Assembly: GCA_021815065.1 (NCBI GenBank)
Contig: JAKAHI010000001.1
Location: forward strand, 1-28,605
Direction of reading: 5' to 3'
Length of the DNA: 28,605 nt
DNA from: a bacterium
GTDB taxonomy: Bacteria > JAMCPX01
Part shown: piece by piece, positions 6,215 through 13,555 of the stretch
How positions within the stretch are numbered: the stretch's first letter is position 1
Layout: the number at the start of each line of letters is the position of its first letter
The notes under the pieces: generated by a model
The model's input: only the letters and a program-made list of their open reading frames with translations
Databases searched by the model: none
What the model was told of the DNA's origin: nothing
Translations under genes and position numbers: made by a program

Positions 6215-7726
6215 TTACTTGTTTGCATGGAGGCGACCCCAGAGTTCAGACACAAAGATTGCACGCTCGAGCATCTGCTGGATTGCGTCGGTACTCATGT
6301 CCGGATAGGCGTTGGTAAGCGTCTCAAGGATGGTGTTGTAATCTTTTCCGTTCTGAATCATATCAATAACCGGCTTCAAAACGCCCTGCATCTGGTCCTG
6401 CATGTCCTGCGGCGTCATGGAATTAACCGCATCGTCTATTGCCTTCTGGTCCGGGAAGGTATGCGCGGGCGCCCCTGGATCATTTTCCGAGAAACTCGGT
6501 GCCTGCGGCATCTGCTGGGATTTCGGAGCTCCGACTTCCTCTATATCATCATCCTCAAACCCGTACGCCTTCTGGAAGTATACTTTCGTAAACTTCACTC
6601 CGGCATCGCTCAAGGTTTTATCTCTCGCAGCCTTCTCGCTGTCGACATCCTCGTCTGCCCACATAGACCATATCGGCCGCTCTGTATCCGCGAAATTAAG
6701 CTCGCATGTCCAGTCTATGAGCTTATTAAATGTCTGCTCGACAATATTCCTGTCCGCCTCAATAACCTCGTCACGCACCGTGAGATGTGTCTTTGCAGCA
6801 GCGAGCGAGCCGGTCGAGGTAAGCTCGGTCGTGAGGGTCTGGCCGAGGGTTGCCTTTGAAATTTCGGCATTGCATACTTCAATGAGCTTTGAGTATATTT
6901 CCGCAGATGCGCCCTTGCCGGCGGCCTCATGGATCTCTACTGTGGAATCGTCCGGTATAACGGCAACCGCATCCTGCACCATGTCGTTGAGTTTTTCGAG
7001 AAACGCAGAAGTCTCCTGCTCACTCAATCCCCGCGGGTGTTTGCCTACGAGCCACGCTCCTCCGTATTTCTCAGTGAAGATGACCCAGAACTTAAATCCG
7101 CCTTTTTTGAATGCTACAGGCCAGAAGCACTTCGAGAGGATCCTATCACCGTACGGGTTGTTATATTCCGGGTTGTACTGCGGCACCAGAAACTTTTTAT
7201 CCGGCACAGGTTCACCAAGGAAGTTTTGTTTGGTACGGAATAAAAATGCATTGTCGACTGCTCCGAAAACAAACCACTCCGGAGGCTTTGCAATGACATC
7301 AACCGGCAATATGTAGTCTCCCACTTTTCCCCAGATAACTTCAAGCGGCTGGAATCCGTACAGCGGGGTATTGAGAATCTGAGTGAGGATGCTTCGCATA
7401 TCGAGCTTTTGGAATACGCCCTGTATGACCTTTGTAACCTTTGATGCAGATTTGCCCCGGTCAACACCCCAGTTCAGACTCAAGACTCCCGCCTTGCGGG
7501 ACATGATGCATGCGGTAACATGCGAGTCCGAGAGGAGTTGGCGGTATACCCGGATGTCTTTGCCTTCCCTTCGCAGTACCGGATCCGGGTCCGGTAGGTA
7601 CATGCCAAGCGAATAAAAATCGATCGCACGGTTCCTTGTGGCGATCTCGCTGGTCAATGAGCCGGATGCGGCAGGAAATTCCACAAAATCGTGCTCAGAA
7701 GTCCATAATTTTAAGTTTTTTGCCAT
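6215..7726 (-). CDS. Portal protein (DUF935, Mu gp29-like)
   Basis: The 503-residue protein matches DUF935, the Mu gp29 portal family, which forms the ring through which DNA is packaged and ejected; Mu gp29 is of similar length. The N-terminal region contains the conserved PDPDPVLRREGKDI and a long mixed alpha/beta core. A family-typical TLGQTLTTE followed by SLAAAKTHLTVRDEVIEADR occurs at about residues 293-330. The C-terminus (about 395-503) is acidic and Pro/Gln-rich and ends in helices. AGGAGGC stands 3 nt before ATG 7726. It lies immediately downstream of the large terminase in transcription order, as in Mu. Confidence 0.93.
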   Translation of the reverse strand: MAKNLKLWTSEHDFVEFPAASGSLTSEIATRNRAIDFYSLGMYLPDPDPVLRREGKDIRVYRQLLSDSHVTACIMSRKAGVLSLNWGVDRGKSASKVTKVIQGVFQKLDMRSILTQILNTPLYGFQPLEVIWGKVGDYILPVDVIAKPPEWFVFGAVDNAFLFRTKQNFLGEPVPDKKFLVPQYNPEYNNPYGDRILSKCFWPVAFKKGGFKFWVIFTEKYGGAWLVGKHPRGLSEQETSAFLEKLNDMVQDAVAVIPDDSTVEIHEAAGKGASAEIYSKLIEVCNAEISKATLGQTLTTELTSTGSLAAAKTHLTVRDEVIEADRNIVEQTFNKLIDWTCELNFADTERPIWSMWADEDVDSEKAARDKTLSDAGVKFTKVYFQKAYGFEDDDIEEVGAPKSQQMPQAPSFSENDPGAPAHTFPDQKAIDDAVNSMTPQDMQDQMQGVLKPVIDMIQNGKDYNTILETLTNAYPDMSTDAIQQMLERAIFVSELWGRLHANK

Positions 7727-7893
7727 AATGCCTCCTAAACGAGACCACGGATCCCTTCAACTCGACCCGTTTATTGCTTTTATTAACGCCAAGACCGTGT
7801 TTAAAAACTACGATCTTACCCCCAAAAACAAGTGAACAACCCAAGATATGCATTTCCAAATATCGTCCCCGCAAAGGGCATCTTGAGAGTCGT
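7727..7893 (-). other. Longer intergenic gap between terminase and portal
   Basis: At 167 bp this is the widest gap inside the leftward packaging operon, whose other genes overlap or are separated by repeats. A minus-strand frame is open across it from 7910 to 7695, overlapping both neighbours, but it has no good ribosome binding site and a low-complexity basic product. I see no strong hairpin and no GC-tract repeat. It may hold a remnant gene or an internal promoter for the portal. Confidence 0.4.
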
Positions 7894-9249
7894 TTAATAC
7901 CCTTGAACAATTTTCAGTGCCTCCCTTCGGCTGCCCGACGTTATAACCGGAACCCCGGTATACGATCTTTTGGCTGCATGGTTTGCCAGCGCCGCAGCCC
8001 AGAATCGGTCTGCATGGCCGTTGACATCCGATGCCGCCACGTCAAACCGGATATGCTGGGACTTTGTTGTGAACCTGCGTATAGAGTGCAGGTCTTCCCG
8101 GACATCATGATCTGCCGGAACCCAGAAGGTGCGGTCCTCGAACTCCGATCGCAGAGGAGATGCCAGCTCTTCCTTGACCGCTTCCGAGAAGGTGAGCCCC
8201 TCGACTTTGTATTTTCCAAACGCCTCTTCCGCTTCTTCTGCAAGTTGCATACCGAGACCCGTTGCATCTATACAGCAGCGCCGGGCTTGCTTGTGCCTGA
8301 GAACTTCAAATAGGGCTTCACGCTGAACTCGAAACGGCGCTTTCTCGAGCACCTTTACCATGCGCGTGAACTTGACCTTGCCGACAGCCTCAACCACCCA
8401 GATGACGGTCAAGTCCTTCTTGCGGCCTATATCCACGCCAATATAGAGCGGGTTTGGAATACCATCGAGGGAGCGAAGCACATCGGATTCACAGCTCGTA
8501 ATCATATCGTAGGTCAGGAATGCCTGTGTCTCATCCACTGCCTGACAGCAGTATTCCTGAAGCCATGTATTTTCATCGTAGCAGTTTGCGTGCTGTTCGC
8601 TTAACCATTCGTCTCGTTCTTTCTGGGTTGCCTTTCGTTTCAGAATCTTATCGAGCAGGCCATCCTTGACAGCCTCCTGAATAGTTGTTGTGTGAAGCGC
8701 CCACTTTAAACGCCCCTTCTTTATATCCTGAATGAACTTGTAAAAAATATTTGTCTGGCCATTGTGTGTTGAGAGGATGCGTAGAGGATATCCCCACGTA
8801 ATGACCGGCCGTGCGGCAGCCCAGAGCTTGTCCTGGTCGTCGTGCCAGGCAAACTCATCGAGGATGACCTTGCCACCCTTGGAACGGAAGGCTTTCGGGT
8901 TTGAGCTTATCGCGTGAATTTTAACGCCGTTTGAAAGCTGGATTACAAAGGCTTTAATGTCCTGTTCCGAATCAATGATCTGCTCTCCGAGTTTCTGAGC
9001 CGCAACATGAAAAAGATGTGCCCAATACGCGCTGTAATCTATATATTCCCGTGCAGCAGACAAATCTGCGGATGTAAACCATACAGACGGTACGGTTTTT
9101 TCTATAGCGTCGGTAACATCCTCGTAAGATTGTGTGTAGGTTGCGCCGATGCGGCGCGACTTTTCCCAGAGCTTTATCTTGGATTTGTCCCGGAGCCAGT
9201 TTTGCTGATATTCAAGAAAATACTTTTGAGTGCGATCATTCAAGTCCAA
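7894..9249 (-). CDS. Terminase large subunit (Mu gp28-like)
   Basis: This is the ATP-driven packaging motor and headful nuclease. The N-terminal ATPase (about 1-220) has a Walker A-like loop in KSRRIGATYT and Walker B VILDEFAW. It also has a coupling-motif-like ILSTHNG. The C-terminal RNase H-like nuclease (about 265-450) shows YIGVDIGRKKD, CCIDATGLG and NGHADRFWAAALA, which supply the usual acidic metal ligands. At 451 residues it is shorter than Mu gp28 (about 550) but keeps both domains. The start overlaps the small terminase gene by 14 bp, consistent with coupling. Confidence 0.94.
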   Translation of the reverse strand: MDLNDRTQKYFLEYQQNWLRDKSKIKLWEKSRRIGATYTQSYEDVTDAIEKTVPSVWFTSADLSAAREYIDYSAYWAHLFHVAAQKLGEQIIDSEQDIKAFVIQLSNGVKIHAISSNPKAFRSKGGKVILDEFAWHDDQDKLWAAARPVITWGYPLRILSTHNGQTNIFYKFIQDIKKGRLKWALHTTTIQEAVKDGLLDKILKRKATQKERDEWLSEQHANCYDENTWLQEYCCQAVDETQAFLTYDMITSCESDVLRSLDGIPNPLYIGVDIGRKKDLTVIWVVEAVGKVKFTRMVKVLEKAPFRVQREALFEVLRHKQARRCCIDATGLGMQLAEEAEEAFGKYKVEGLTFSEAVKEELASPLRSEFEDRTFWVPADHDVREDLHSIRRFTTKSQHIRFDVAASDVNGHADRFWAAALANHAAKRSYTGVPVITSGSRREALKIVQGY

Positions 9250-9652
9250 AAGCCTCCTTGATCTGCTTTGTTGCTTCCTCGGTCAGGCCCTTGCGCTGGT
9301 CCTTGGTTGTATGCTCGTCGAGCAACTTAACGCCGGTGTATGCCTTGAGTGCAGAGATTGCTTTTGTTACTGCATAGACATTATGAGGGGTTGGATTGGC
9401 GTTTGCGGCTTCCAGGGCTTTTTTGGCGAGCTTGACGAGCTGTGCCTGGATGTCCTCTGTTGACTTTGCATGTTCGACACGCCTCTGGTCCCAATCGCCT
9501 TGCTGTTTCCAGTTGAACAATGTCTTGCGGGAAACCTTGCCTTCGAGCATTCCGACAATCGTGTCGAGGGAAAAACCGTCATACACATACTTACGCTTGG
9601 CTTCTTCGTAGTAGATCGCTTGCTTACTCAAGGGCCTGCTCCTGCTTATCAA
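9236..9652 (-). CDS. Terminase small subunit / DNA-recognition protein (Mu gp27-like)
   Basis: This 138-residue helical protein begins with an apparent helix-turn-helix (about 15-55: EEAKRKYVYDGFSLDTIVGMLEG then SRKTLFNWKQQGDW). That pattern is typical of small terminases of Mu-like and DUF1804-type phages. The C-terminal half is helical and charged. It sits directly upstream of the large terminase and overlaps it. ATG 9652 overlaps the previous gene; a TTG at 9631 preceded by GGAG is an alternative start that would shorten the protein by 7 residues. Confidence 0.82.
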   Translation of the reverse strand: MISRSRPLSKQAIYYEEAKRKYVYDGFSLDTIVGMLEGKVSRKTLFNWKQQGDWDQRRVEHAKSTEDIQAQLVKLAKKALEAANANPTPHNVYAVTKAISALKAYTGVKLLDEHTTKDQRKGLTEEATKQIKEAFGLE

Positions 9653-9872
9653 TAAGCTCTTTTAATGCCTTGCCCTCAAGCCATAGCTCGTAAAAATCAT
9701 CAAATGCAACCTTTGCGGCTTCCATATCAAGTTCCGTAAAATGTTTACCGAGCAAAGGATCGAGCGTCTCGCGGATAGTTCGTATGTGTGTGTCTGCACG
9801 GAGATCCATTTTGCGTAAAGATGCCTTGTTCTGCGTTAATCTGGCTCTTAAAAGAAGGCGTTCATCACCCAT
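9624..9872 (-). CDS. Small helical protein of packaging operon (82 aa)
   Basis: A charged, almost entirely helical protein lying just before the small terminase gene, in the place of Mu gp25/gp26-type small proteins. No catalytic motif or membrane segment is visible. It overlaps the preceding gene by 8 bp and the following gene by 29 bp. Coiled-coil formation is likely from the heptad-like Leu/Lys/Glu pattern at about residues 55-82. The role is unknown, possibly an assembly accessory. Confidence 0.7.
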   Translation of the reverse strand: MGDERLLLRARLTQNKASLRKMDLRADTHIRTIRETLDPLLGKHFTELDMEAAKVAFDDFYELWLEGKALKELIDKQEQALE

Positions 9873-10188
9873 TTGTTGCCTCCCTTACCTTGTCTGCCAT
9901 TGTATATGGGCAGACAATCGGTTTCTCGAGCTTTACACTGAGACGGTCCATCACCCCAGCTACGAGAGCTTTATACTCCTGATCGTCTTTTAGGAGCTGG
10001 ATGATGGTACCGGTCGTTTCAGCATAGCGCTTATCTGAGAGATTAAAGAGATTGGCAATCTCCTGACGGGTCTGATCTTGCACCTGGTTACTGCGCTTGA
10101 AAGTATAATACCACGCAATAAAGAAACCAACATTGAAGATTATCAGCGCGCCACCCGGAGACATTAAATCGCGTATCCATTGTTCCAT
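9865..10188 (-). CDS. Membrane-anchored coiled-coil protein (DUF2730-like)
   Basis: This is the first gene of the leftward packaging operon. The 107-residue product has one N-terminal membrane segment (about 13-30: ALIIFNVGFFIAWYY). A soluble helical region with ISDKRYAE-like coiled-coil spacing follows, then a short basic tail. The arrangement resembles the DUF2730 proteins (Mu gp25-like) found just upstream of terminase genes in Mu-like phages; I hold the family name loosely. ATG 10188 uses an AGGAG that lies inside the left arm of the inverted repeat 10191-10218, so folding of that hairpin could control its translation. Confidence 0.72.
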   Translation of the reverse strand: MEQWIRDLMSPGGALIIFNVGFFIAWYYTFKRSNQVQDQTRQEIANLFNLSDKRYAETTGTIIQLLKDDQEYKALVAGVMDRLSVKLEKPIVCPYTMADKVREATNG

Positions 10189-10190
10189 TT

Positions 10191-10218
10191 TATAAGCTCC
10201 TTTTTACAGGAGCTTATA
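10191..10218. promoter_or_regulatory. Perfect 11-bp hairpin over the 9865-10188 ribosome binding site
   Basis: TATAAGCTCCT and AGGAGCTTATA are exactly complementary around a 6-nt loop. On the minus strand the AGGAG arm is the Shine-Dalgarno of the first packaging gene, 8 nt before its ATG. Its U/A-containing loop is not followed by a clean U tract in either direction. Confidence 0.65.
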
Positions 10219-10239
10219 CATCGGCGCCCTCTCAATTCT

Positions 10240-10258
10240 CTACTGAACAGTTCATTAG
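10240..10258. promoter_or_regulatory. 19-bp dyad, candidate late activator site
   Basis: CTACTGAAC-A-GTTCATTAG is a dyad with 8 of 9 pairs matched around a central A and a perfect core TGAACAGTTCA. It lies 45 bp before the start of protein I and 52 bp from the leftward start, midway between the two operons. That placement fits a dimeric activator or repressor acting on both. Its identity is inferred from position only. Confidence 0.45.
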
Positions 10259-10302
10259 AGATGTTTTTTTTACTCAGCTACATTAGGCGTAACGAGGGAA
10301 AA

Positions 10303-11553
10303 ATGGATTGGATACAAATTTTTAAAACAGGGAAGCACACGGATTCGCAGGGCGTCGAACGCGAGTGGACAGAGAAGGATCTCGACACAATCGTTTCGCA
10401 GTATAAGCCCACGGAACACGAAGCGCCGGTGGTGATTGGACATCCAACCTCGGATGCGCCGGCTTACGGCTGGGTCGAGGCGCTCAAGCGAGACGGCACA
10501 ACCCTTTATGCCAAGCTCAAACAGATCGTCCCCGAGTTTTTGAATGCCGTCAAATCAGGCATGTATAAAAAGAGATCAATCTCGCTTTATCCCGATCTCA
10601 GTCTCAAGCACATAGGTTTTCTCGGCGCAGCTCCTCCGGCAATTAAGGGGTTGGCGGATGTGAAGTTTAACGCAGACGACAAGGCTGTAGCAATCGAATT
10701 TGCGGCCGCTGATGCAGACAAAAAAGCCCAGGAAGAGCGCTCTAAAAAATACGGCATCTCTATTATAGACGGCGGAAGTGTAACCAAGCCGTCGAAGTAT
10801 GAAAGTATAAGCGACGAGGATTTCGCGGACCCGGTCAACTACAACTATCCCATCGACAAGGATTACATCCATGCCGCACTCTCGTACTGGGGTATACCGA
10901 AGAACCGGGAAGCGTATTCAAGCAAGGATCAGAAGGTCATCCGAGACCGCATGATCGAGGGTGCGAAGAAATACGACGTGCAACTTGATCCCGAAACATG
11001 GAAATTTAATCAAGGAGGTAAAGATATGGAATTAGAGGGCAAAGTCAAAGATCTTGAATCTCAGAATGCAAAAAAAGATGAGACGATCAAGGTACAGACC
11101 CAGCAAATCGCAGAGTTCTCGGAAAAGGTGCAAAAATCCGAGAAGGAACTGACGGACGCAAAAACCGCACTCGCGAAAATCGAATCCGACAAACGGCACG
11201 GAGAGTTCGTTTCATTCTGCGACGAACTGGTACGGGCGGCCAAACTCACACCTGCACAAAAAACATTCGCACTGGACTTCATGGAGATCTCACATAAGAC
11301 CGGCGAGTACGAGTTTGCAGAATCTGAGGGCAAAACAACCAAGGCATCGGTGCTTGATAAGTTCAAGGCCTTCTTGAAGCTCCTGCCGAAGCAGTTTGAG
11401 TTCAAAGAGGTTGCGACAAGCGGTCAGGACACCACGGAGCAGTCCCCGGAGGAGATTGCAGAGAAGGCACGGGAATTCATAAAGCAGCAAAGCGAAGCGG
11501 GCAAGGACATCACCTATACCGCGGCCGTTAAACACGTAATGGAGGGAAAATAA
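10303..11553 (+). CDS. I: Mu protein I-like head maturation protease with C-terminal scaffold
   Basis: This 416-residue protein matches the Mu I family (head maturation protease). Supporting features are the N-terminal MDWIQIFKTGKHTD, the conserved VVIGHPTSDAPAYGWVEAL and KRSISLYPDLSLKHIGFLGA, at about residues 1-115. Residues about 160-235 form a DFADPVNYNYPIDKDYIHAALSYW module also known from other phage head proteins. The remainder (about 242-416) is a long coiled coil typical of scaffolds. The frame is open further upstream, but ATG 10303 is chosen because GAGGGA precedes it and the family N-terminus begins there. The C-terminal part has its own internal start at 11026. Confidence 0.92.
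   Translation: MDWIQIFKTGKHTDSQGVEREWTEKDLDTIVSQYKPTEHEAPVVIGHPTSDAPAYGWVEALKRDGTTLYAKLKQIVPEFLNAVKSGMYKKRSISLYPDLSLKHIGFLGAAPPAIKGLADVKFNADDKAVAIEFAAADADKKAQEERSKKYGISIIDGGSVTKPSKYESISDEDFADPVNYNYPIDKDYIHAALSYWGIPKNREAYSSKDQKVIRDRMIEGAKKYDVQLDPETWKFNQGGKDMELEGKVKDLESQNAKKDETIKVQTQQIAEFSEKVQKSEKELTDAKTALAKIESDKRHGEFVSFCDELVRAAKLTPAQKTFALDFMEISHKTGEYEFAESEGKTTKASVLDKFKAFLKLLPKQFEFKEVATSGQDTTEQSPEEIAEKAREFIKQQSEAGKDITYTAAVKHVMEGK
11026..11553 (+). CDS. Z: Nested scaffold protein (Mu Z-like) from internal start
   Basis: Inside the protein I gene, an in-frame ATG at 11026 is preceded by AGGAGGT with 6 nt spacing, a stronger ribosome binding site than that of the full-length protein. Translation here would give a 175-residue protein, mainly coiled coil (VKDLESQNAKKDETIKV onward). 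This matches Mu, where scaffold Z is made from within gene I. The scaffold would shape the prohead around the major capsid protein and be degraded by the protease. Independent translation is inferred. Confidence 0.8.
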   Translation: MELEGKVKDLESQNAKKDETIKVQTQQIAEFSEKVQKSEKELTDAKTALAKIESDKRHGEFVSFCDELVRAAKLTPAQKTFALDFMEISHKTGEYEFAESEGKTTKASVLDKFKAFLKLLPKQFEFKEVATSGQDTTEQSPEEIAEKAREFIKQQSEAGKDITYTAAVKHVMEGK

Positions 11554-11554
11554 A

Positions 11555-11929
11555 ATGTTAAACAGAATTCTGGTAAAAACATTTGTTGCCGGTGCGGCAC
11601 TCAACCCGAATCAGCTTGTCAAGTACGGGGTTGATGACAATACCGTCATTCCGGCAGCCGCTGCCGCAGACAGCATAATCGGGAGCACCGGTGCTATCGG
11701 TGCAGATCTGGGAGACCGTATCGATGTGACGCTTATCGGCGTTGAGGAAGTCTCGTACGGCGGGAATGTGACGAGGGGAGATCTGGTGACAAGCGACGCA
11801 AACGGGGCCGTTGTTACCGCAGCGCCGGTCGCCGCGGCAAACGCGCGAATCGCCGGTATTGCCATGGTAAGCGGCGTCGCAGGTGATATTGGATCGGTGC
11901 TGATAAAGCCCGGTTCAATGCAGGGTTAA
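11555..11929 (+). CDS. Capsid decoration protein (DUF2190 family)
   Basis: This 124-residue, Ala/Gly/Val-rich beta protein has the DUF2190 character of head decoration proteins (short strands such as FVAGAALNPNQLVKYG, a VTRGDLVTSD turn and a final GSVLIKPGSMQG). It lies between the protease/scaffold gene and the major capsid gene, where such proteins are normally found. It starts 1 nt after the previous stop. It probably trimerises on the outside of the head. Confidence 0.85.
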   Translation: MLNRILVKTFVAGAALNPNQLVKYGVDDNTVIPAAAAADSIIGSTGAIGADLGDRIDVTLIGVEEVSYGGNVTRGDLVTSDANGAVVTAAPVAAANARIAGIAMVSGVAGDIGSVLIKPGSMQG

Positions 11930-11950
11930 TAAAAAAGGAGGACATGATAT

Positions 11951-12907
11951 ATGGCACCTACAAATATCGCACCGGTTGGTGCACCGTTTGTTGTCAACCC
12001 GACACTTACGGCTATCGCAATCGCATACCGAAATCAAAGACTCATCGCGGACATGGTATTCCCGCGGATTCCAGTCGGGACTGAATTGTTCCGGTACATG
12101 CTGTTCCCGATGGGAGGAGCGTTTACCGTACCGAACACCTACGTAAGCCGTAAAGGACGCCCCAACGAGGTTGAGGTGAACTCACAGGATGTCGAAGACC
12201 GCTGCCAGGATTACGCACTTGATGACCCTGTACCGCAGAAGGATATCGATAACGCCCCGCCCAATTACGACCCACTCGGCAGGGCAACAGAAAGGGTCTC
12301 AGACCTGATTGAGCTTGACAGGGAGATCCGGGCGGCCGGCATGGTATTCAATACCAACAATTTCGCCGCCGCAAACCAGACAACCCTCGCAGGGACCAGC
12401 CAGTGGAGTGATATAACCGATGCGGTTTCAAACCCGCTTTCGGACATCCTCAACGCACTGGACTCATGTGTTATAAGGCCGAACATTATGATCATCGGCA
12501 GGGCAGCTTTCACGAAGCTTATCCAGCACCCCAAGATCGTACAGGCCGTATTCAGGAACTATGCACAGGCCGGTGTAGTACGCAGGGAAGACATTGCCGC
12601 CGTTTTCGAGCTTGACCAGGTACTCGTCGGAGAAGGCTGGTTGAATACCGCGAAAAAGGGACAGGCTGTTACCATGGCCAGGGTATGGGGCAAATCATGT
12701 GCTTTGGTTTTCCAGGACAAAAACGCAGACAACCAGGGTGGTACAACCTTCGGATATACTGCGCAGTTCAAGACCCGGGAAGCCGGCACAATCCCGGATG
12801 CCAAGATGGGAGCCAGAGGCGGACAGTGGGTGCGGGTTACCGAGACGGTAAAAGAGGTTATCTGCGCATCTGACCTCGGATACCTGATCGCAAACGCAGT
12901 CGCATAA
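11951..12907 (+). CDS. Major capsid protein
   Basis: The 318-residue protein has the size and position of Mu T, after the protease/scaffold and decoration genes. An HK97-like fold is expected. Visible elements are the N-terminal arm (about 1-60), a VDVED/CQDYALDDPVPQKDID region (about 77-100), a long helix with EIRAAGMVFNT and a C-terminal A-domain-like segment (about 160-318). AGGAGG stands 9 nt before ATG 11951. A hairpin follows the stop, as often seen after strongly expressed capsid genes. Its exact capsid subfamily (Mu T or another) cannot be fixed without a structural search. Confidence 0.88.
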   Translation: MAPTNIAPVGAPFVVNPTLTAIAIAYRNQRLIADMVFPRIPVGTELFRYMLFPMGGAFTVPNTYVSRKGRPNEVEVNSQDVEDRCQDYALDDPVPQKDIDNAPPNYDPLGRATERVSDLIELDREIRAAGMVFNTNNFAAANQTTLAGTSQWSDITDAVSNPLSDILNALDSCVIRPNIMIIGRAAFTKLIQHPKIVQAVFRNYAQAGVVRREDIAAVFELDQVLVGEGWLNTAKKGQAVTMARVWGKSCALVFQDKNADNQGGTTFGYTAQFKTREAGTIPDAKMGARGGQWVRVTETVKEVICASDLGYLIANAVA

Positions 12908-12929
12908 ACACAGTAATCAACAGTATTTT

Positions 12930-12958
12930 GGAGACGCTGCGCCATTTGCGGCGTCTCC
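12930..12958. terminator. Hairpin after the capsid gene (attenuator or processing site)
   Basis: GGAGACGCTGC and GCGGCGTCTCC pair over 11 bp (one G-U pair) around a 7-nt loop. It lies 22 bp after the capsid stop. No U tract follows, so it is probably a partial terminator or an mRNA stability element that raises capsid expression relative to downstream genes. Confidence 0.6.
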
Positions 12959-12980
12959 TCTGAAAAAAGTGGAGGTAAAT

Positions 12981-13127
12981 ATGGGAGAATCTATCAAAGG
13001 TTATGTTGTCAAAGTGCCGATACGACACAATGGCAAGGAGTATAAAGTAGGCTCTGAGATCGGATTGACCGAAGCAGATGCAAAGCAGCTGCTCGAATCA
13101 AAGGCAATCGAGGCGATTAAGAAATAA
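12981..13127 (+). CDS. 48-aa head-tail region protein
   Basis: A short gene (MGESIKGYVVKVPIRHNGKEY...IEAIKK, 48 residues) with a perfect GGAGGT 5-6 nt before ATG 12981. Its stop overlaps the next ATG as TAATG. The product looks like a small beta hairpin followed by two helices, similar in character to short proteins seen just after capsid genes in other Mu-like and siphophage modules. The exact family is uncertain. Confidence 0.78.
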   Translation: MGESIKGYVVKVPIRHNGKEYKVGSEIGLTEADAKQLLESKAIEAIKK

Positions 13128-13555
13128 TGATCTACTGCACGCTGGACGACATACTCGCAAAAATCCCCCGGCAGAACCTGCTACAACTGACGGATGACGA
13201 GGGCGTTGGCGATATTAACCAGGACAGGGTTAATGCGGCCATCACCGAGGCGCAGACTGTCATTGACGGGTTTCTTACGAGCCGATATGAAATGCCGCTT
13301 ACAAGCGTGCCTGCACTTATAAACCACCTCGCAGTGGATCTTGCCATTTATTCAATATATAGCAGGCGCATGGAGACAGATATGCCTCCAGCTATGCAGG
13401 ACCGCCATGACAGCGCGATGAAGCTGTTGCTCCAGATTCAGAAGGGCGTTGTCCAACTTGGAATCGAGACAACCCAGAGCGCACCCGGGGATTATAAAAC
13501 CAACAAAACACCTTTAGACAGGGTGTTTACAAGCGACAGAATGGACAAATACTGA
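13127..13555 (+). CDS. Head-tail connector (DUF1320, Mu gp36-like)
   Basis: The 142-residue helical protein matches DUF1320 (Mu gp36 family). It begins MIYCTLDDILAKIP and has the conserved RVNAAITEAQTVIDGFLTSRYEMPL followed by LINHLAVDLAIYSIYSRR. The C-terminus is flexible with a DRVFTSDRMDKY tail. These proteins form the ring under the portal. Start and stop codons overlap both neighbours by one base, a strong sign of operon coupling. Confidence 0.9.
   Translation: MIYCTLDDILAKIPRQNLLQLTDDEGVGDINQDRVNAAITEAQTVIDGFLTSRYEMPLTSVPALINHLAVDLAIYSIYSRRMETDMPPAMQDRHDSAMKLLLQIQKGVVQLGIETTQSAPGDYKTNKTPLDRVFTSDRMDKY

Larger units (their letters stand above)
10189..10302. promoter_or_regulatory. Divergent late control region
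   Basis: A 114-bp gap between the leftward packaging operon and the rightward capsid/tail operon must supply promoters for both late directions. It contains a perfect 11-bp inverted repeat at 10191-10218 and a second dyad at 10240-10258. I see no confident sigma-70 -35/-10 pair, as expected if late transcription needs a phage activator of the Mor/C type. Such a gene was not found in the window. Confidence 0.65.

Noticed and set aside
6011..7316. Long plus-strand frames (282 and 304 codons) opposite the portal gene
   Set aside because: They are antisense to a clear DUF935 portal gene, have no ribosome binding site and low-complexity Ser-rich products.
10191..10218. Perfect inverted repeat as an intrinsic terminator
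   Set aside because: It lies between two divergent gene starts, where no transcript should end, and contains the ribosome binding site of the leftward gene.
10180..10302. Upstream extension of the protein I frame by 41 codons
   Set aside because: It crosses the leftward gene start and the regulatory dyads, has no ribosome binding site, and the family N-terminus begins at 10303.
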